Of a DNA stretch of 64,000 bases, positions 1 to 12,690 are shown piece after piece. The first letter of the stretch is position 1. Each line of letters begins with the position of its first letter. The stretch comes from Silene latifolia (taxonomy: Eukaryota; Streptophyta; Magnoliopsida; Caryophyllales; Caryophyllaceae), in assembly GCF_048544455.1 (NCBI RefSeq), contig NC_133538.1, forward strand, positions 256,837,991-256,901,990, written 5' to 3'. The notes under the pieces were generated by a model that was not told the DNA's origin, searched no databases, and saw only the letters and a program-made list of their open reading frames with translations. Both the position numbers and the translations under genes were made by a program.

Positions 1-750
1 AATATTTTAATTGTTAAGCTTATTGCTGTTTTTATCATGAGTATGAGTAGCTAAATCTCCTGTACTAGGATGTAGGGAATCTGTAGCATAGGCGGCATTA
101 GAATAGGACGACCTAAATCGCGCCATGGTCGATCGACTGGGTCCCCTGGTCGATCGACTGCCCATGTGAGTTTTACTTCGTTTTAGTTAATTTAATTTCT
201 ATTTTTGACGAATCGAGTGCACGCGACTAGTTGAATGTTTAGGAATTGACCGACCCAATAAAAGATAGAAAGATAGGGAAGGAAAATAGCCTACCTAATT
301 AAGACGACTAGATTAATGAGATCGAGAGATAAGTTAATTTAGCCTTTTGAGTCACTTTTCAGGACGAAAGTTAGTATTAGTGATATTAGGGACCTGTAGC
401 GAGATCGAAAGATGCTACCTGTGAGAGTGGACCGAGAGAACCTCTTATTTTCCCGTCTCACGTGTTTGTTTTAGACCTACCTAGTATACTGCCGCCGAAA
501 CTACAGTGAACCGACCATCTTAGCACCCTTTTAATATCTGTTTTCATCAATTAGCTTAGTTTACTGTTCTTTTATTACCATTAGTATAGAACAAACCAAA
601 TCAAACCCCCACACACTTTACTTTTAGACTTAAATAAGACAACTATTAATTGCATCGCCTCCCTGTGGTTCGACCCTGTTACCACTAGCTTCTGTTAGTT
701 TTAATACGTATTATAAATTTTATCTTTGGTGCACACAACGACGGGCATCA
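1..750 (+). mobile_element. Athila-like LTR, 3' part (solo LTR or 3' LTR), cut by window start
   Basis: This stretch resembles the reverse complement of the Athila LTRs found at 38196 and 47126. It has the CTCCCTGTGG...TCGACCCT block, then CTAGCTTCTGTTAG, and ends in GACGGGCATCA at 750. Near 125-165 it carries two GTCGATCGAC palindromes, in the same relative LTR region where the Athila LTRs carry their CTCGATCGAG array. No PBS follows the CA end, so it is not an intact 5' LTR in + orientation. Its left end and any target duplication lie outside the window. Confidence 0.55.
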
Positions 751-876
751 ATAGCTATGAGTTGTATACCATTCCACTTATCCCTACTCTATCTTTTGGA
801 TCTTTGAGGTTAATATTTGTTTTTAGCTCATGTTTTGTCATTGTCGAGGGCGACAATAAGCTAAGTGTGGGGGAAT
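751..876 (+). mobile_element. 3' end of internal region and polypurine tract of a Tat/Athila-type element
   Basis: The sequence ends in AAGTGTGGGGGAAT (863-876), the typical plant Tat/Athila polypurine tract next to a 3' LTR, preceded by the commonly seen GAGGGCGACAATAAG context. It is directly followed by TGATGAGCCC, the start of an LTR. No coding frame is visible in this short piece. Confidence 0.6.
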
Positions 877-1321
877 TGATGAGCCCATAATTATATATGT
901 TTTTATCCCATATCCGTATATTGTTAGTGTCGTCTTTCGCATTATTTCAGCTAAATTATTATATATTCGTTAATTTTGAGATTTAATTACTGTTATTATT
1001 ATTTTAATTGCAAATAGGCTTATTTAGTGTGTTTTGGTATAGCAGATTACAAGACGGAAGAGAATGGGCCGAATGACGCGCTTAATGGATCAAAAATATG
1101 ACGCGAGTATGTGTAAAACGGACTAAAGAACAAAATAAGAAGCGAAGCATATGAAATAAAGAAGCACGTAAGCAGGCACGTACGTAATCTTTAACTAATA
1201 ACGCAAGATTCACGGCCCATCAAATGAAGACGGACAGATCACAAGCATATGGACCGGTGAAATATAAAATAAACGAACCATGAATAAATTTAAGTCCAAA
1301 ACTTGTGCACGTAACCAATAA
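877..1321 (+). mobile_element. Tat/Athila-type 3' LTR, left part (interrupted)
   Basis: The LTR starts with TGATGAGCCC directly after the polypurine tract at 863-876. It is interrupted at 1321/1322 by the Tekay-like element and resumes at 10737. The imperfect 5-bp duplication is AATAA (1317-1321) against AATAC (10737-10741). Together the two parts make an LTR of about 1.7 kb. Confidence 0.65.
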
Positions 1322-4234
1322 TGTAACACCCCGTAAATTTAAAGACCTTTATTATATTTTAAAAGTAATATTTTAATCTATTTTAATTTTATATTAATTT
1401 ATTTGGAATAAAATTTGATTGATAAAATATAATCTTATTTTATTTTGAAGAAATGTAATTATTTTTGATAGTTTAGAAATGTTTAAAAGTGATTTAAACT
1501 ATATTTAAACCTTTTCCTTTGATAAAATAGATTTCGGATAAAAGTCGTAAAATTGGGATTTTCCCATTTCTTACGGTCGTTGGGTAAACGAGTTTGGATA
1601 TTGGGCATATGAGTACTTAATCTTTTAGTAAAATCGTGTTTAAGAACTTTAATGTTCTCGGAAATCGCGTTTGACGAATATTTCTAATTTCCGTCGAAAC
1701 AAACCAAAACGTAAACAATTGAAACTCGCCCAAACACCCTACCCCAAGCCATGCACCCTCCATCCTCCATGGGTCTCCTCTTCATCTTTCATTTCCTCAA
1801 TCCTCATTATCTCTCTTCCTTTCATCAAACACCAAATTCATCTCAAAAATCCTCCTTACAATCCCTAAATCCACCATAAATCCTTCATTTCTCCACCAAA
1901 TCTCATAAAAATTATATATTTGGAATCCTCTCTTCAATCCTCATCTACTAGTAAGCTTTATTTTCATTTCCCCCAATTTTGTTTTAAGACTCATCTTTTA
2001 GGGTTCTCGAATTTAAGCTTAATAATTGTGTTTTTGTTGTTCTTATAGGTGAAAGATTTGAAGATAACTTATGTGACTCATATATTGTAGAAGATGATGA
2101 GTGATTTCGGTTTGTAGGGCTCTTTCTCAAGTGTTATTGTTCTCTTTTTCTAGCTTAAGGTAACTATTCCGAGTCACTCGACGAATTAATGTCACATTAG
2201 TAGTTGTATTTGTTGTTTGTTGTTGTTTGAGACGATATTGTGATAGATGAATGAATGGAGTAAGATGAGTATGCTTATGTTTAATTTATGTTACCCATTT
2301 GTATATTATTGTTTGGAACAAATTTGGATGAGGAATTATGTGTTGTGACAAGTCCGTGTTTTGGCTGGAACGTCATCAAGACGGACCAAGACGGTTTCCA
2401 ATGTTTTCAAAAATATGACAGATTGAACGACATCGAAAAATTAGGTGGTTTAGCCACTTGAATCACTCAATTCGGAGTCCGTATGAGTAAATGGCGTCGT
2501 TTTATCGATTAAAAATTTATAGAAAAGTTTACCCTTGTGTGAGACGGTTATTTATGCTATTTTATTATGCGAGAATTTTGTGGAATTAGTTATTTTGTAA
2601 GTTGGAATATATTTTCTTATGTTAATAGTTTTTCACATGATAGAAATTGGAAATGTTATGAGAATGATATTGTGATGAATTTTGTGATGTGGGCCAAAGT
2701 AGGCCAAGACTCTGAGCTGGGCCAGATTGACCGAACGAGTTTGGTCAAACTAGGTTTAAACCGGTCAGCCTCGATTTGACCGAAGACCCATCGCGGGACT
2801 CGGGTCGAGGGTTTGTCTTTGAGGTGAGATTGGTTGTTATTGGATGTTTTATGTTATGCCTTGATATTTGTGATTTTCATTTCACATGTTGGTTGTTGGA
2901 TGCTTTGGATGCCTTATGCTTGAATCTTGTTGCCTCTCTGCCATTTTAGCTTGTTCTCATGGATTATGGTACTGTTGGTTAGCTAGATTTAAGATTATTA
3001 TTGATATTGGAGATATTGTTGGATTGTCAGCTGGATATGCTCTTACGTAGCCTTTCATATGCTAGGGTGTGTATGATCATTTGCGTGTGCAAGTTTGGAC
3101 TCTTTGCCCCTCTTATGGTTAAGTGGGTGTCCTACTTGTCTTGTGTGGTGTGGGCTAAAGTATTCAAGCTGGGACTAAGTCCTAGGTGAGTATTTCGGCC
3201 TTCGTCATAGATAGGCCATTATAGTCTTTGACGAGTATATGTTCATCGCTTAATAGCCTTTGTGTCTTAGCTTGGTGGGTTTATATCCAAGGTAGGGCAT
3301 GACCTCCTGACGTACTCTTAGAACTATGTGGTCAGCTTAAGTACTAGCCAACCCTTTGGTGGACTCCTTAGGGGTACTCATGTGTTGATATCATGGGTCT
3401 TGGATGCGGTAGTTTTTCGCATATCGCTAGCTCTGCGCAGGTTTAGGACTAGGGTGTTTACCTTACCTCGTGGTATAGACTCGAGCTACAGAGTAACTAT
3501 TGACGGTACTAGGAACTTATGCCCGTCTCTAGATATATTGTCCTTTCTTGTTTGATGATTCTATGAATCATAGAAGGTGAGATGCAAGCCGGCTATGGTT
3601 GATAGAGTTTGGATCCCCGGATGTTATGTGATTCACATGATAGTCTGGTATGAGTCGGTCTAGTATTCACATGCTAGGGCTGTGTTGTTATATTATTGTT
3701 CACATGATAAGCACGATTGTTTAGCATCTATATGCTAAGGCTATGTGTTATTCATATTCATATTCTTATTTTTACATGTTACATTAATTATGACATTTCG
3801 TGGCTGGGAGAACTCGGAGTTACTCCCCACTGACTGTGGCTTTTGTATTTGTATAAAATGCGATTGACAGGTAGGTGATGCATATATGGGGTACATGGAC
3901 GAGCTAGCGAGCAAAGTAACCGTGGGACCTAGATTGGCTTTATTTTATTGTGACCCTTAAACACTTTTTATGTCATATACTTTTTTTGGACATATGTCTC
4001 CCTTTTTCACATTTGAGTTGTATAACTTTGTTTCGCGACTTTAGCGATGTTCTATTTATGAGATTTATTTTAGACCTTGCATGTTTGACACCTTCCCATT
4101 TGGATACTTTTATAACAGGTTCAGGCTTTAAAAATTACAGGTTCTTACCCAAATGAACCTATTACAAACATATCTATGCAGTTTTATTTTAAAAATTAGG
4201 TGTTTATTTTTCCGCAATGAATGAGGGTGTCACA
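1322..4234 (+). repeat. 5' LTR of Tekay-like element
   Basis: The direct repeat partner lies at 7804-10736, collinear over the whole length. It runs TG...CA (TGTAACACC to GTGTCACA). Short open frames inside it (for example 2567-2779, 3001-3189 and 3328-3555) recur at the same places in the other LTR and look like no known protein, so they are not called as genes. Confidence 0.88.
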
Positions 4235-4236
4235 GT

Positions 4237-4248
4237 TGGTATCAGAGC
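4237..4248 (+). other. Primer-binding site, initiator Met tRNA type
   Basis: TGGTATCAGAGC lies two bases after the 5' LTR end. This is the standard plant Ty3/gypsy and Ty1/copia primer site, complementary to the 3' end of initiator Met tRNA. Confidence 0.85.
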
Positions 4249-5520
4249 ATATTTGCTCCCGACGCACGTTTGTGCACCCCAATATAAATAACTTGACCTT
4301 AAAATAATAAACTTGAGAGATGGGTAGGATGGGTAGACTTAGGACCTTATGTTGTAGTCTGTTGTGTGTTTGCTCTTTGTTAGGTTTTAACATGTTTGTT
4401 GATTGCCATGTTATATTTGTTGTGCCTTGTATCAATAACCGTAAACCTACCAACGTGAAGATCAAGATTTGGTGCCTATTGCCGAGGACTGAAGATTTGT
4501 TTACCTTTGAAGAATGCTTCTACTTTCTCGAAGATGTTTCTCATTCTTTGTGTACCTTGTCTTATTCCTTATCTCTTGGTGCTTATTCTCCTTCTAAACT
4601 CTCTTTTCTTTTTCCTTGGAAGTTACTCTTGTACCCTCCTAACTTGTCCTTTGTTCCTTGTTTATCCTACCTTAACGCCTTTTTGATAGTACTCTTTATT
4701 TTGAGGAACGTTGACCTTGGTTTGGAAAATTCGACTTTTGAGGAGATTGTTTGTGGTTAACCCATAACCTTGGTTTTAAGAGGTTGTGATGTTGGAAAGA
4801 CTTAGGTGGAATTGAGTGGTGGAATCGAAGGGGTAAGATTGAGAGAGTAAGTAAGTTGAATTTACGATTGGCTTTCGTAATCACTTTGGATATGAGGGTT
4901 TTATAAGGTATATGTTACCATATGAGAAATACTAATTTTGGGATTATTAGTTGGTCTAAGTGAGTGATCTTAATTACTACTTGAGGTATGGAATGAGAGT
5001 GAGACTAAGCTACATTGTTGGGAAATCTTAGCACTTGTTTTAGTAACTAGAAAGGATAATGATATGGTTGACGCCAATTGTTAAGTTGAAGGATATAGTT
5101 TTAATTTATGGTGTTAGAATGTGAGAATTTAGAGATTAGAATTAGGACCCTTGATTGAAGATTTTATCATTTTGAGAAACCCATGGTTGACACTAGTTGG
5201 ATATGAGTATAGCTTTGTTAGAACTTTGACCTTGATCTTGTGGAAGTTGTTTGTGGATGTTTGAAAATTTGGAGTGGTGAAATCACACTTATAGTGGAGT
5301 ACCCTGTTTCAGGGAATAGATTAGGATGAAGTAACATGAGCGTTTTGAGGAAATCCTTGGGAGTGATGTGGTTATAAGTTTTGTTGCTAAGAAGTTTTCG
5401 GAACCGCTTAGGTTGATGTTGTTGTTTGAGATTTGAGTACCTGGCATTTCCTTGTTGCCGAATTTCCTTTCTTCTTTGACCATAAGCGTTACCATTCATA
5501 CCTCCTTTTCCCCGCTTCAT
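4249..5520 (+). mobile_element. Leader and rearranged internal region of Tekay-like element, non-coding
   Basis: About 1.27 kb separate the PBS from recognisable pol, where an intact element would have leader, gag, protease and RT. The open frames here (4320-4760 plus; 5218-5529 minus) are compositionally simple and match no retroelement domain that I recognise. I infer one or more internal deletions that removed gag through RT, leaving leader-derived sequence. Confidence 0.5.
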
Positions 5521-7308
5521 CTTGCTCATGATCTTGAATTAGCCGCCGTGGTACATGCCTTGAAGACATGGAGGCATTACCTTATTGGAGTTCATTGCCG
5601 CATTTATACCGATCATAAGAGTTTGAGGTGTATCTTTACCCAGAAAGAATTGAATATGAGGCAAAGAAGATGGCTAGAGTTGGTGAATGATTATGATGCC
5701 GAGTTGATTTATCATGAAGGGAAAGCAAATGTGGTGGCCGATGCTTTGAGTAGGAAGACTAGTCACTCTTTGAGCACTATCCGTGTGTTACCTGACGAAC
5801 TTACCACGGAATTTCAAAAGTTAGGGATAAGCCTTGTTGGGAAGGGCTTTGACTATCTTAGTGCCTTGAGTGCAGAACCCGACTTTTACCGTGAGATCCA
5901 TACTTGCCTACCTGAGGATGCTACTTTCAAGTCCATTCAAGCAAAAATCCAACTTGGGCAAGCTAAGGATTGTGTGGTGGATAGTGATGGATACCTTCGT
6001 TACCAAGGTAGGATGTATGTTCCGAGAGTAGCCGAGTTGAGGAAGAAGATCCTTGATTAAGCTCACCTTTCTCCTTACTCTATTCATCTTGGTGGTGACA
6101 AGATGTATAAAGACTTGAGATTACAGTTTTGGTGGCCTAGGATGAAGATTGATGTCCTAGAGTATGTTAGCAAGTGTCTTACCTGTCAGAAAGTGAAGAT
6201 TGACATCGAAACCCGGGGTTTGCTACAACCTTTGGATGTTCCCCTTTGGAAATGGGAGTCCATCTCCATGGACTTTGTGATGGCTTTACCTAAGACTGCT
6301 AGCGGAAAAGATGCGGTTTGGGTGGTTGTAGATCGATTGACCAAATGTGCTAGGTTTATACCTATCAAGGAGACATGGAACTTAGTTGTCCTAGCTGGTG
6401 CCTACGTGAAGGAGATAGTACGCTACCATGGAGTGCCTAAGGATATAGTTTCAGATCGTGACCCAAGATTCTGTTCCCGTTTCTAGACTGTTTTGCAAGA
6501 AGCCATGGGTAGTAAACTACTGATGAGTACCGCTTTTCATGCCGCTACAGATGGACAGACTGAGAGGACTATCCAGACTTTAGAGGACCTCCTACGTGCT
6601 TGTGCTTTAGACTTCCACACTTCTTGGGAGAAGTGCTTACCTCTTGTTGAATTCTCCTACAACAATAGCTATCATACTTCTATCAAGATGTCACCTTATG
6701 AAGCTTTGTATGGTAGGAAGTACCGTAGTCCGGTCTGTTGGGATCAAGTCCAAGATGCTCATGTGTTGGGACCCGATTTGGTGACTGAGACCATCAATCA
6801 GGTTCAGATCATTCGAGAGCGTATGAAAACCGCTCAAGACCGACAGAAATCTTATGCCGATGTCCGTCGTCGACCACTTACCTTTGAGGTTGATGATCGA
6901 GTGTTCCTTAAGGTATCACCTATGAAAGGGGTGAAACGGTTTGGTGTGAAAGGAAAGCTGAGTCCCAAATACATTGGACCTTTCCGTGTGCTTGAGAAGA
7001 TTGGTCCCGTTGCTTACCGTTTAGAGTTGCCCCCGAATTTGAGCAAGGTTCATAATGTCTTCCATTTATCTCAGTTGAGGAAGTACATTAGTGATCCGAG
7101 CCATGTTATTCAAGAAGAAATCCCAGATTTGGAACCCAACTTGGCTTTGGAAGAAAGGCCGATCTGAATCCTCGAAAGGGCAAACAAGCAACTTAGAAAC
7201 AAGGTGGTGCCCCTAGTTCGTATCCTTTGGCATTGTGGAAATGTCGAAGAAGAAACTTGGGAGCCTGTATCTTCTATGTTAGCTAAATATCCCGAACTTT
7301 TCTCGTGA
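5521..7308 (+). pseudogene. Ty3/gypsy pol remnant: RNase H (partial), integrase, chromodomain
   Basis: Homology starts inside RNase [16 protein letters not shown] (about 5527) and the TDHKSL motif, ending with VVADALSR. A zinc-binding HHCC region of integrase follows (HLGGDK..., CLTCQK near 6170). The DDE catalytic residues are all present: Asp in SMDF (6271-6273), Asp in VSDRDP (6454-6456) and Glu in DGQTER (6562-6564). After the integrase C-terminal part (SPKYIGPF, VFHVSQLR-like) comes a chromodomain (EETWEP) ending at the natural stop TGA 7306-7308. Premature stops are TAA 6058-6060, TAG 6484-6486 and TGA 7165-7167, all in one reading frame without frameshift. The protein would integrate element cDNA, with the chromodomain guiding it to chromatin; this copy cannot make it. 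Confidence 0.85.
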
Positions 7309-7789
7309 GGTAATCCTCTTTCCTTTATCTAATTCTTGTGAGTTTTAGCTATCCTTTCGAGTGTTCCTCTCCTTCTCTTAAATACTCTCTGCGTTAGTAG
7401 TCCTTGCTTAGTTATTTAAAAGTCGTAGTTAGAGTTTGGTCATAGCTAGTGGAGTTATTATCCTTATTATAGAGTTTCGAACTAAAGATTTTTGAAAATG
7501 TTTTAATGTTTTCCACGGGTTTTAACGTCAATGAGTGGTAAAGCTCGTTATTGGAGACGTCCGATAATTGGTTTTCTCATTTGTTGGTGTAAAAAATATA
7601 TATATATTTATGTCTTTGATTTGGAATGTTGATGTTCTTGAACGGCCGACGAAGATATTCCGTTCCATTGAAAAGACACTTATTTTTCATACGTTCACAT
7701 TTTGAAGATTTTGTTTACTTGATTTTAAAGAGATAGACCTACATATATACAATGTTCCTTTTTCTAAGTTTCGGGGACGAAACTTCTTA

Positions 7790-7803
7790 AAAGGAGGGAT
7801 GAT
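7790..7803 (+). other. Polypurine tract of Tekay-like element
   Basis: AAAAGGAGGGATGA lies just left of the 3' LTR and is preceded by CGGGGACGAAACTTC, the usual context of plant chromovirus second-strand primers. Confidence 0.75.
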
Positions 7804-10736
7804 TGTAACACCCGTAAATTAGAAAACCTTTATTATATTTTAAAAGTAATATTTTAATCTATTTTAATTTTATATTAATTTATTTGGAATAAAATTTATT
7901 TGATAAAATATAATATTATTTTATTTTGAAGAAATGTAATTATTTTTGATAGTTTAGAAATGTTTAAAAGTGATTTAAACTATATTTAAACCTTTTCTTT
8001 TGATAAAATAGATTTCGGATAAAAGTCGTAAAATTGGGATTTTCCCATTTCTTACGGTCGTTGGGTAAACGAGTTTGCATATTGGGCATATGAGTACTTA
8101 ATCTTTTAGTAAAATTGTGTTTAAGAACTTTAATATTCTCGGAAATCGCGTTCAACGAATATTTCTAATTTCCGTCGAAACGAACCAAAACGTAAACAAT
8201 TAAAACTCACCCAAACACCCTACCCCAAGCCATGCACCCTCCATCCTCCATGGGTCTCCTCTTCATCTTTCATTTCCTCAATCCTCATTCTCTCTCTTCC
8301 TTTCATCAAACACCAAATTCATCTAAAAAATCCTTCTTACAATCCCTAAATCCACCATAAATCCTTCATTTCTCCACCAAATCTCATAAAAATTATATAT
8401 TTGGAATCCTCTCTTCAATCCTCATCTACTAGTAAGCTTTATTTTCATTTCCCCCAATTTTGTTTTAAGACTCATCTTTTAGGGTTCTCGAATTTAAGCT
8501 TAATAATTGTGTTTTTGTTGTTCTTATAGGTGAAGAATTTGAAGATGACTTAGGTGACTCATATATTATAGAAGATGATGAGTGATTTCGGTTTGTAGGG
8601 CTCTTTCTCAAGTGTTATTGTTCTCTTTTTCTAGCTTAAGGTAACTATTCCGAGTCACTCGACGAATTAATGTCACATTAGTTGTTGTATTTGTTGTTTG
8701 TTGTTGTTTGTTGTTGTTTGTTGTTGTTTGAGATGATCTTGTGATAGATGAATGAATGGAGTAAGATGAGTATGATTATGTTTAATTTATGTTACCCATT
8801 TGTATATTATTGTTTGGAACAAATTTGGATGAGGAATTATGTGTTGTGACAAGTCCGTGTTTTGGCTGGAACGCGTCAGTACCGGACCGAGACGGTTTCC
8901 AATGTTTCCAAAAATATGACAGATTGAACGGCATCGAAAAATTAGGTGGTTTAGCCACTTGAATCACTCAATTCGGAGTCCGTATGAGTAAATGGCGTCG
9001 TTTTATCGATTAAAAATTTATAGAAAAGTTTACCCTTGTGTGAGACGGTTATTTATGCTATTTTATTATGCAAGAATTTTGTGGAATTAGTTATTTTGTA
9101 AGTTGGAATATATTTCCTTATGTTAATAGTTTTTCACATGATAGAAATTGGAAATGTTATGAGAATGATATTGTGATGAATTTTGTGATGTGGGCCAAAG
9201 TAGGCCAAGACTCTGAGCTGGGCCAGATTGACCGAACGAATTTGGTCAAACTAGGTTTAAACCGGTCAGCCTCGATTTGACCGAAGACCCGACGCGGGAC
9301 TCGGGTCGAGGGTTTGTCTTTGAGGTGAGATTGGTTGTTATTGGATGTTTTATGTTATGCCTTGATATTTGTGATTATCATTTCACATGTTGGTTGTTGG
9401 ATGCTTTGCATGCCTTATGCATGAATCTTGTTGCCTCTCTGCCATTTTAGCTTGTTCTCATGGATTATGGTACTGTTGGTTAGCTGGAATTTGGATTATT
9501 ATTGATATTGGAGATATTGTTGGATTGTCAGCTGGATATGCTCTTGCGTAGCCTTTCATATGCTAGGGTGTGTATGATCATTTGCGTGTGCAAGTTTGGA
9601 CTCTTTGCCCCACTTATGGTTAAGTGGGTGTCCTACTTGTCTTGTGTGGTGTGGGCTAAAGTATTCAAGCTGGGACTAGGTCCTAGGTGAGTATTTCGGC
9701 CTTCGTCATAGATAGGCCATTATAGTCTTTGACGAGTATATGTTCATCTCTTAATAGCCTTTGTGTCTTAGCTTGGTGGGTTTATATCCAAGTTAGGGCA
9801 TGACCTCCTGACGTACTCTTAGAACTATGTGGTCAGCTTAAGTACTAGCCAACCCTTTGGTAGACTCCTTAGGGGTACTCATGTGTTGATATCATGGGTC
9901 TTGGATGCGGTAGTTTTCCGCATGTTGCTAGGTCTGCGCAGGTTTAGGACTAGGGTGTTTACCTTACCTCGTGGTATAGACTCGAGTTACAGAGTAACTA
10001 TTGACGGTACTAGGAACTTATGCCTGTCTCTAGATATATTGTCCTTTCTTGTTTGATGATTCTATGAATCATAGAAGGTGAGATGCAAGCCGGCTATGGT
10101 TGATAGAGTTTGGATCCCCGGATGTTATGTGATTCACATGATAGTGTAGTATGAGTCGGTCTAGTATTCACATGCTAGGACTATGTGTTGTTATATTATT
10201 GTTCACATGATAAGCACGATTGTTTAGCATCTATATGCTAAGGCTATGTGTTATTCATATTCATATTCTTATGTTTACATGTTATATTAATTATGACATT
10301 TCGTGGCTGGGAGAACTCGGAGTTACTCCCCACTGACTGTGGCTTTCGTATTTGTATAAAATGCGATTGACAAGTAGGTGGTGCATATATGGGGTACATG
10401 GACGAGCTAGCGAGCAAAGTAACCTTGGGACCTAGATTGGCTTTATTTTATTGTGACCCTTAAACACTTTTTATGTCATATACTTTTAGGGACATATGTC
10501 TCCCTTTTTCACATTTGGGTTGTATAACTTTGTTTCGCGACTTTAGCGATGTTCTATTTATGAGATTTATTTTAGACCTTGCATGTTTGACACCTTCCCA
10601 TTTGGATACTTTTATAACAGGTTCAGGCTTTAAAAATTACCGGTTTTTACTCAAATGAACCTATCACAAACATATCCATGCAGTTTTATTTTAAAAATTA
10701 CGTGTTTATTTTTCCGCAATGAATGAGGGTGTCACA
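7804..10736 (+). repeat. 3' LTR of Tekay-like element
   Basis: It is collinear with 1322-4234, begins TGTAACACC and ends GGGTGTCACA at 10736. It is followed by AATAC, one mismatch from the left flank AATAA. Confidence 0.88.
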
Positions 10737-12003
10737 AATACGGCCACAAGTATTGGGAAATTTAGTATCTGAAGATTAGAGAAGAGCAGAAGCTACGAGA
10801 AGCCAAAACAAGCACAAACAATGGAACTACAATTCTACTAAGGATCTCCAAATTCTATCTTTTCTGTATCCTACCCAGAAAATCTATCCTAAATCTTTCC
10901 AAAATTTAATCCCAACTGAAGCTATAAAACCCATGTTCTCAATCAGGCGAGGAGGAGGCGAATACCCATAGATATTTTATAGAAGTTGAGCGAAATAAAG
11001 TGACGATTTGAGGCCTGATTGGGTCGTGAGAGCAGTAGGAGACCGTACTCGGGCGGAGTCTTAGTACACGGTCGAGTAAGGGCGAATTTGAGGCGGTTCC
11101 TAAGGTGCGACATTCGAAGTTTCGACTACAAGTTCCGGGTAGAAATTAAGTTCTCTCTACCTCTCTTGTATTCAATTTATGGTTCATTTTTGTTGATTAA
11201 TTTTAGTATTGAAAACCGTTGGTTGTTTATTGTTAATCTTTCAGTTATTTGTATCCGGAATTTTACTCGTTCTTAATTGAAGGTTACAATTTCTGTTTAT
11301 AATTTGTTATCTTATTATGGCCTGAGATTTCTAACTATGCTAATTGTGTGATTCTGGGTTAGTTTGAGTTACATAATTCGAGTAGCAACTAGTTTAGATT
11401 AATCTCTGCGAATTGGGGTTAGCCTAAGTTAGGAATAAAATTTGGTCAGTTAATCTTTAGGTAGTAACGACACTAAATGATTAATTGGGTTAATGACGTC
11501 TTCTTGGTTCGATAATGCTTCTAATCCGGTCTTTAGTAGGGTGCGACAAACTTACGTCGGTCGGTTAGTTAAAACTCGGTTTAGGCTTAGTTCAGGTCGG
11601 TTATAATCTAAGAGAGGATAGAGAGTTATTGTTATCTTTAATTCCGCAGTTAATCTATAAATTATATGGAGATTTGACGTAAACAATAACCGGTTGACAA
11701 ACTAGAATTACCAGTAGAATATGTGCTTAATGGGGTATTTAACTCCGCGTCTAGCTTCAGTATATAGTTCTGTCAGTTTAAAATCACAAGTGAAAACCCC
11801 CTAATCGTAAATAATGTTAATAGCCGTAAATATGTAAATAAATAGTATATATGTAAGTTAGTGAATAAAAGTTCTATATAGTTAATTAGTTTTTCCAGTC
11901 TCTCCGTGGGATCGACCCTATTTATCCTTTAATATATTTATATTTTTGAGGTTAAGATAGGTTTCATAAATTATTAATTTGTATGCGCAAACGACACATA
12001 TCA
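10737..12003 (+). mobile_element. Tat/Athila-type LTR, right part
   Basis: This is the continuation of the LTR begun at 877. Near 11905 it has the TCTCCGTGGGATCGACCC block typical of these LTRs, and it ends in GACACATATCA at 12003. The next base is FAR1-related coding sequence on the minus strand, so 12003/12004 is the insertion edge. The open frame at 11019-11276 has no recognisable domain. Confidence 0.65.
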
Positions 12004-12685
12004 GCGCTCTTAGATGTCTTATGTGCTTTTTTGAGTTCTCCATTAGATGTCATACACATAGCCGGTGGCATGACTTCTTGAACACTTCTTTAATACCTCC
12101 TGCCATTGCGGCTGATTGATCAGTTAATATTGTCGATAGCTGCTTGTCACCCATTGATTTTAAGAACGTTTTAAATAACCAAATGAATGCCTCGGTTCTC
12201 TCATTCAACACAAAGCCGCAACCAAACATTATATTTCTCCCATGATGATTCATTCCAACAAAAGGAGCACAAATCATGTCGTATCGATTAGTTCTATAAG
12301 TTGTGTCGGTAATTGTTGGATCACTAAATAAATCATAATCCTTCTTCATCTGACCATCACGCCAAAAGAAATTACATAATCTCCCTTCTTCATCTAGCTC
12401 AAAGTCAAAGAAGAAGTCTTCTTCATGCTGTTTACATCTCATGAATATTTGAATAAGGGCATGTGCATCTGTGCCTTCAATACACTTTTTCTTTTCCCTT
12501 GAAATCACATTGTAAGCATCTCTCGGTATATATCCAACCATTTTTGGTCCACCTTTTTCCTTCGTGATTAATCTTACAACATCAGACAATTTGATGCCAC
12601 TGCCCACCAAACATCTCTTATTTAATAGAAACCGAGCTAAAATAGAGTATCTCTGTATAGAATAAGGTACGGTAACATAGGGTTA
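12004..12685 (-). pseudogene. FAR1/FHY3-related (MULE transposase-derived) protein, truncated by an LTR
   Basis: The minus-strand frame is open from about 12680 to 12050. It encodes the core of a FAR1-related sequence protein, a plant family derived from Mutator-like transposases in which FHY3 and FAR1 became phytochrome-A signalling transcription factors. Visible are the DTTYRTNRYDM block, CAPFVGMNHHG, FGCGF, the long helix ERTEAFIWLFKTFLKSM, the acidic ILTDQSAAM and CHRLCV before a Trp position. At that Trp position a TGA stop (12050-12052) appears, and the same frame continues with family-like HLMENSKKH to the LTR edge at 12003. No ATG is evident at the 5' side: the frame opens after a stop near 12686 and may begin at an exon edge. 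About 210 codons of the usual 600-800 remain, so the gene is dead. Confidence 0.75.
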
Positions 12686-12690
12686 TAAAT

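Larger units (their letters stand above)
1322..10736 (+). mobile_element. Tekay/Del-like Ty3/gypsy LTR retrotransposon, internally deleted
   Basis: This is a complete pair of long LTRs (1322-4234 and 7804-10736) around a 3.57 kb internal region. The LTRs begin TGTAACACC and end GGGTGTCACA. A TGGTATCAGAGC primer-binding site follows the 5' LTR and an AAAAGGAGGGATGA polypurine tract precedes the 3' LTR. Only the RNase H, integrase and chromodomain part of pol is present; gag, protease and most of RT are missing. Three in-frame stops break the rest. By eye the LTRs differ by a few percent plus small indels, for example extra TTGTTGTTTG units near 8700 in the 3' LTR. It is inserted in another LTR with near-matching AATAA/AATAC flanks. 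The Tekay assignment rests on long LTRs, the Met-tRNA PBS and the chromodomain. Confidence 0.85.

Noticed and set aside
2567..3555. Short plus-strand ORFs in the Tekay-like LTR, repeated at 9068-10056
   Set aside because: They lie wholly within LTRs, recur only because the LTR is repeated, and contain no known domain.
5218..5529. Minus-strand Arg/Lys-rich frame of 103 codons, considered as an antisense gene
   Set aside because: It overlaps the element's internal region, has low-complexity basic composition, and no homologue or promoter is visible.
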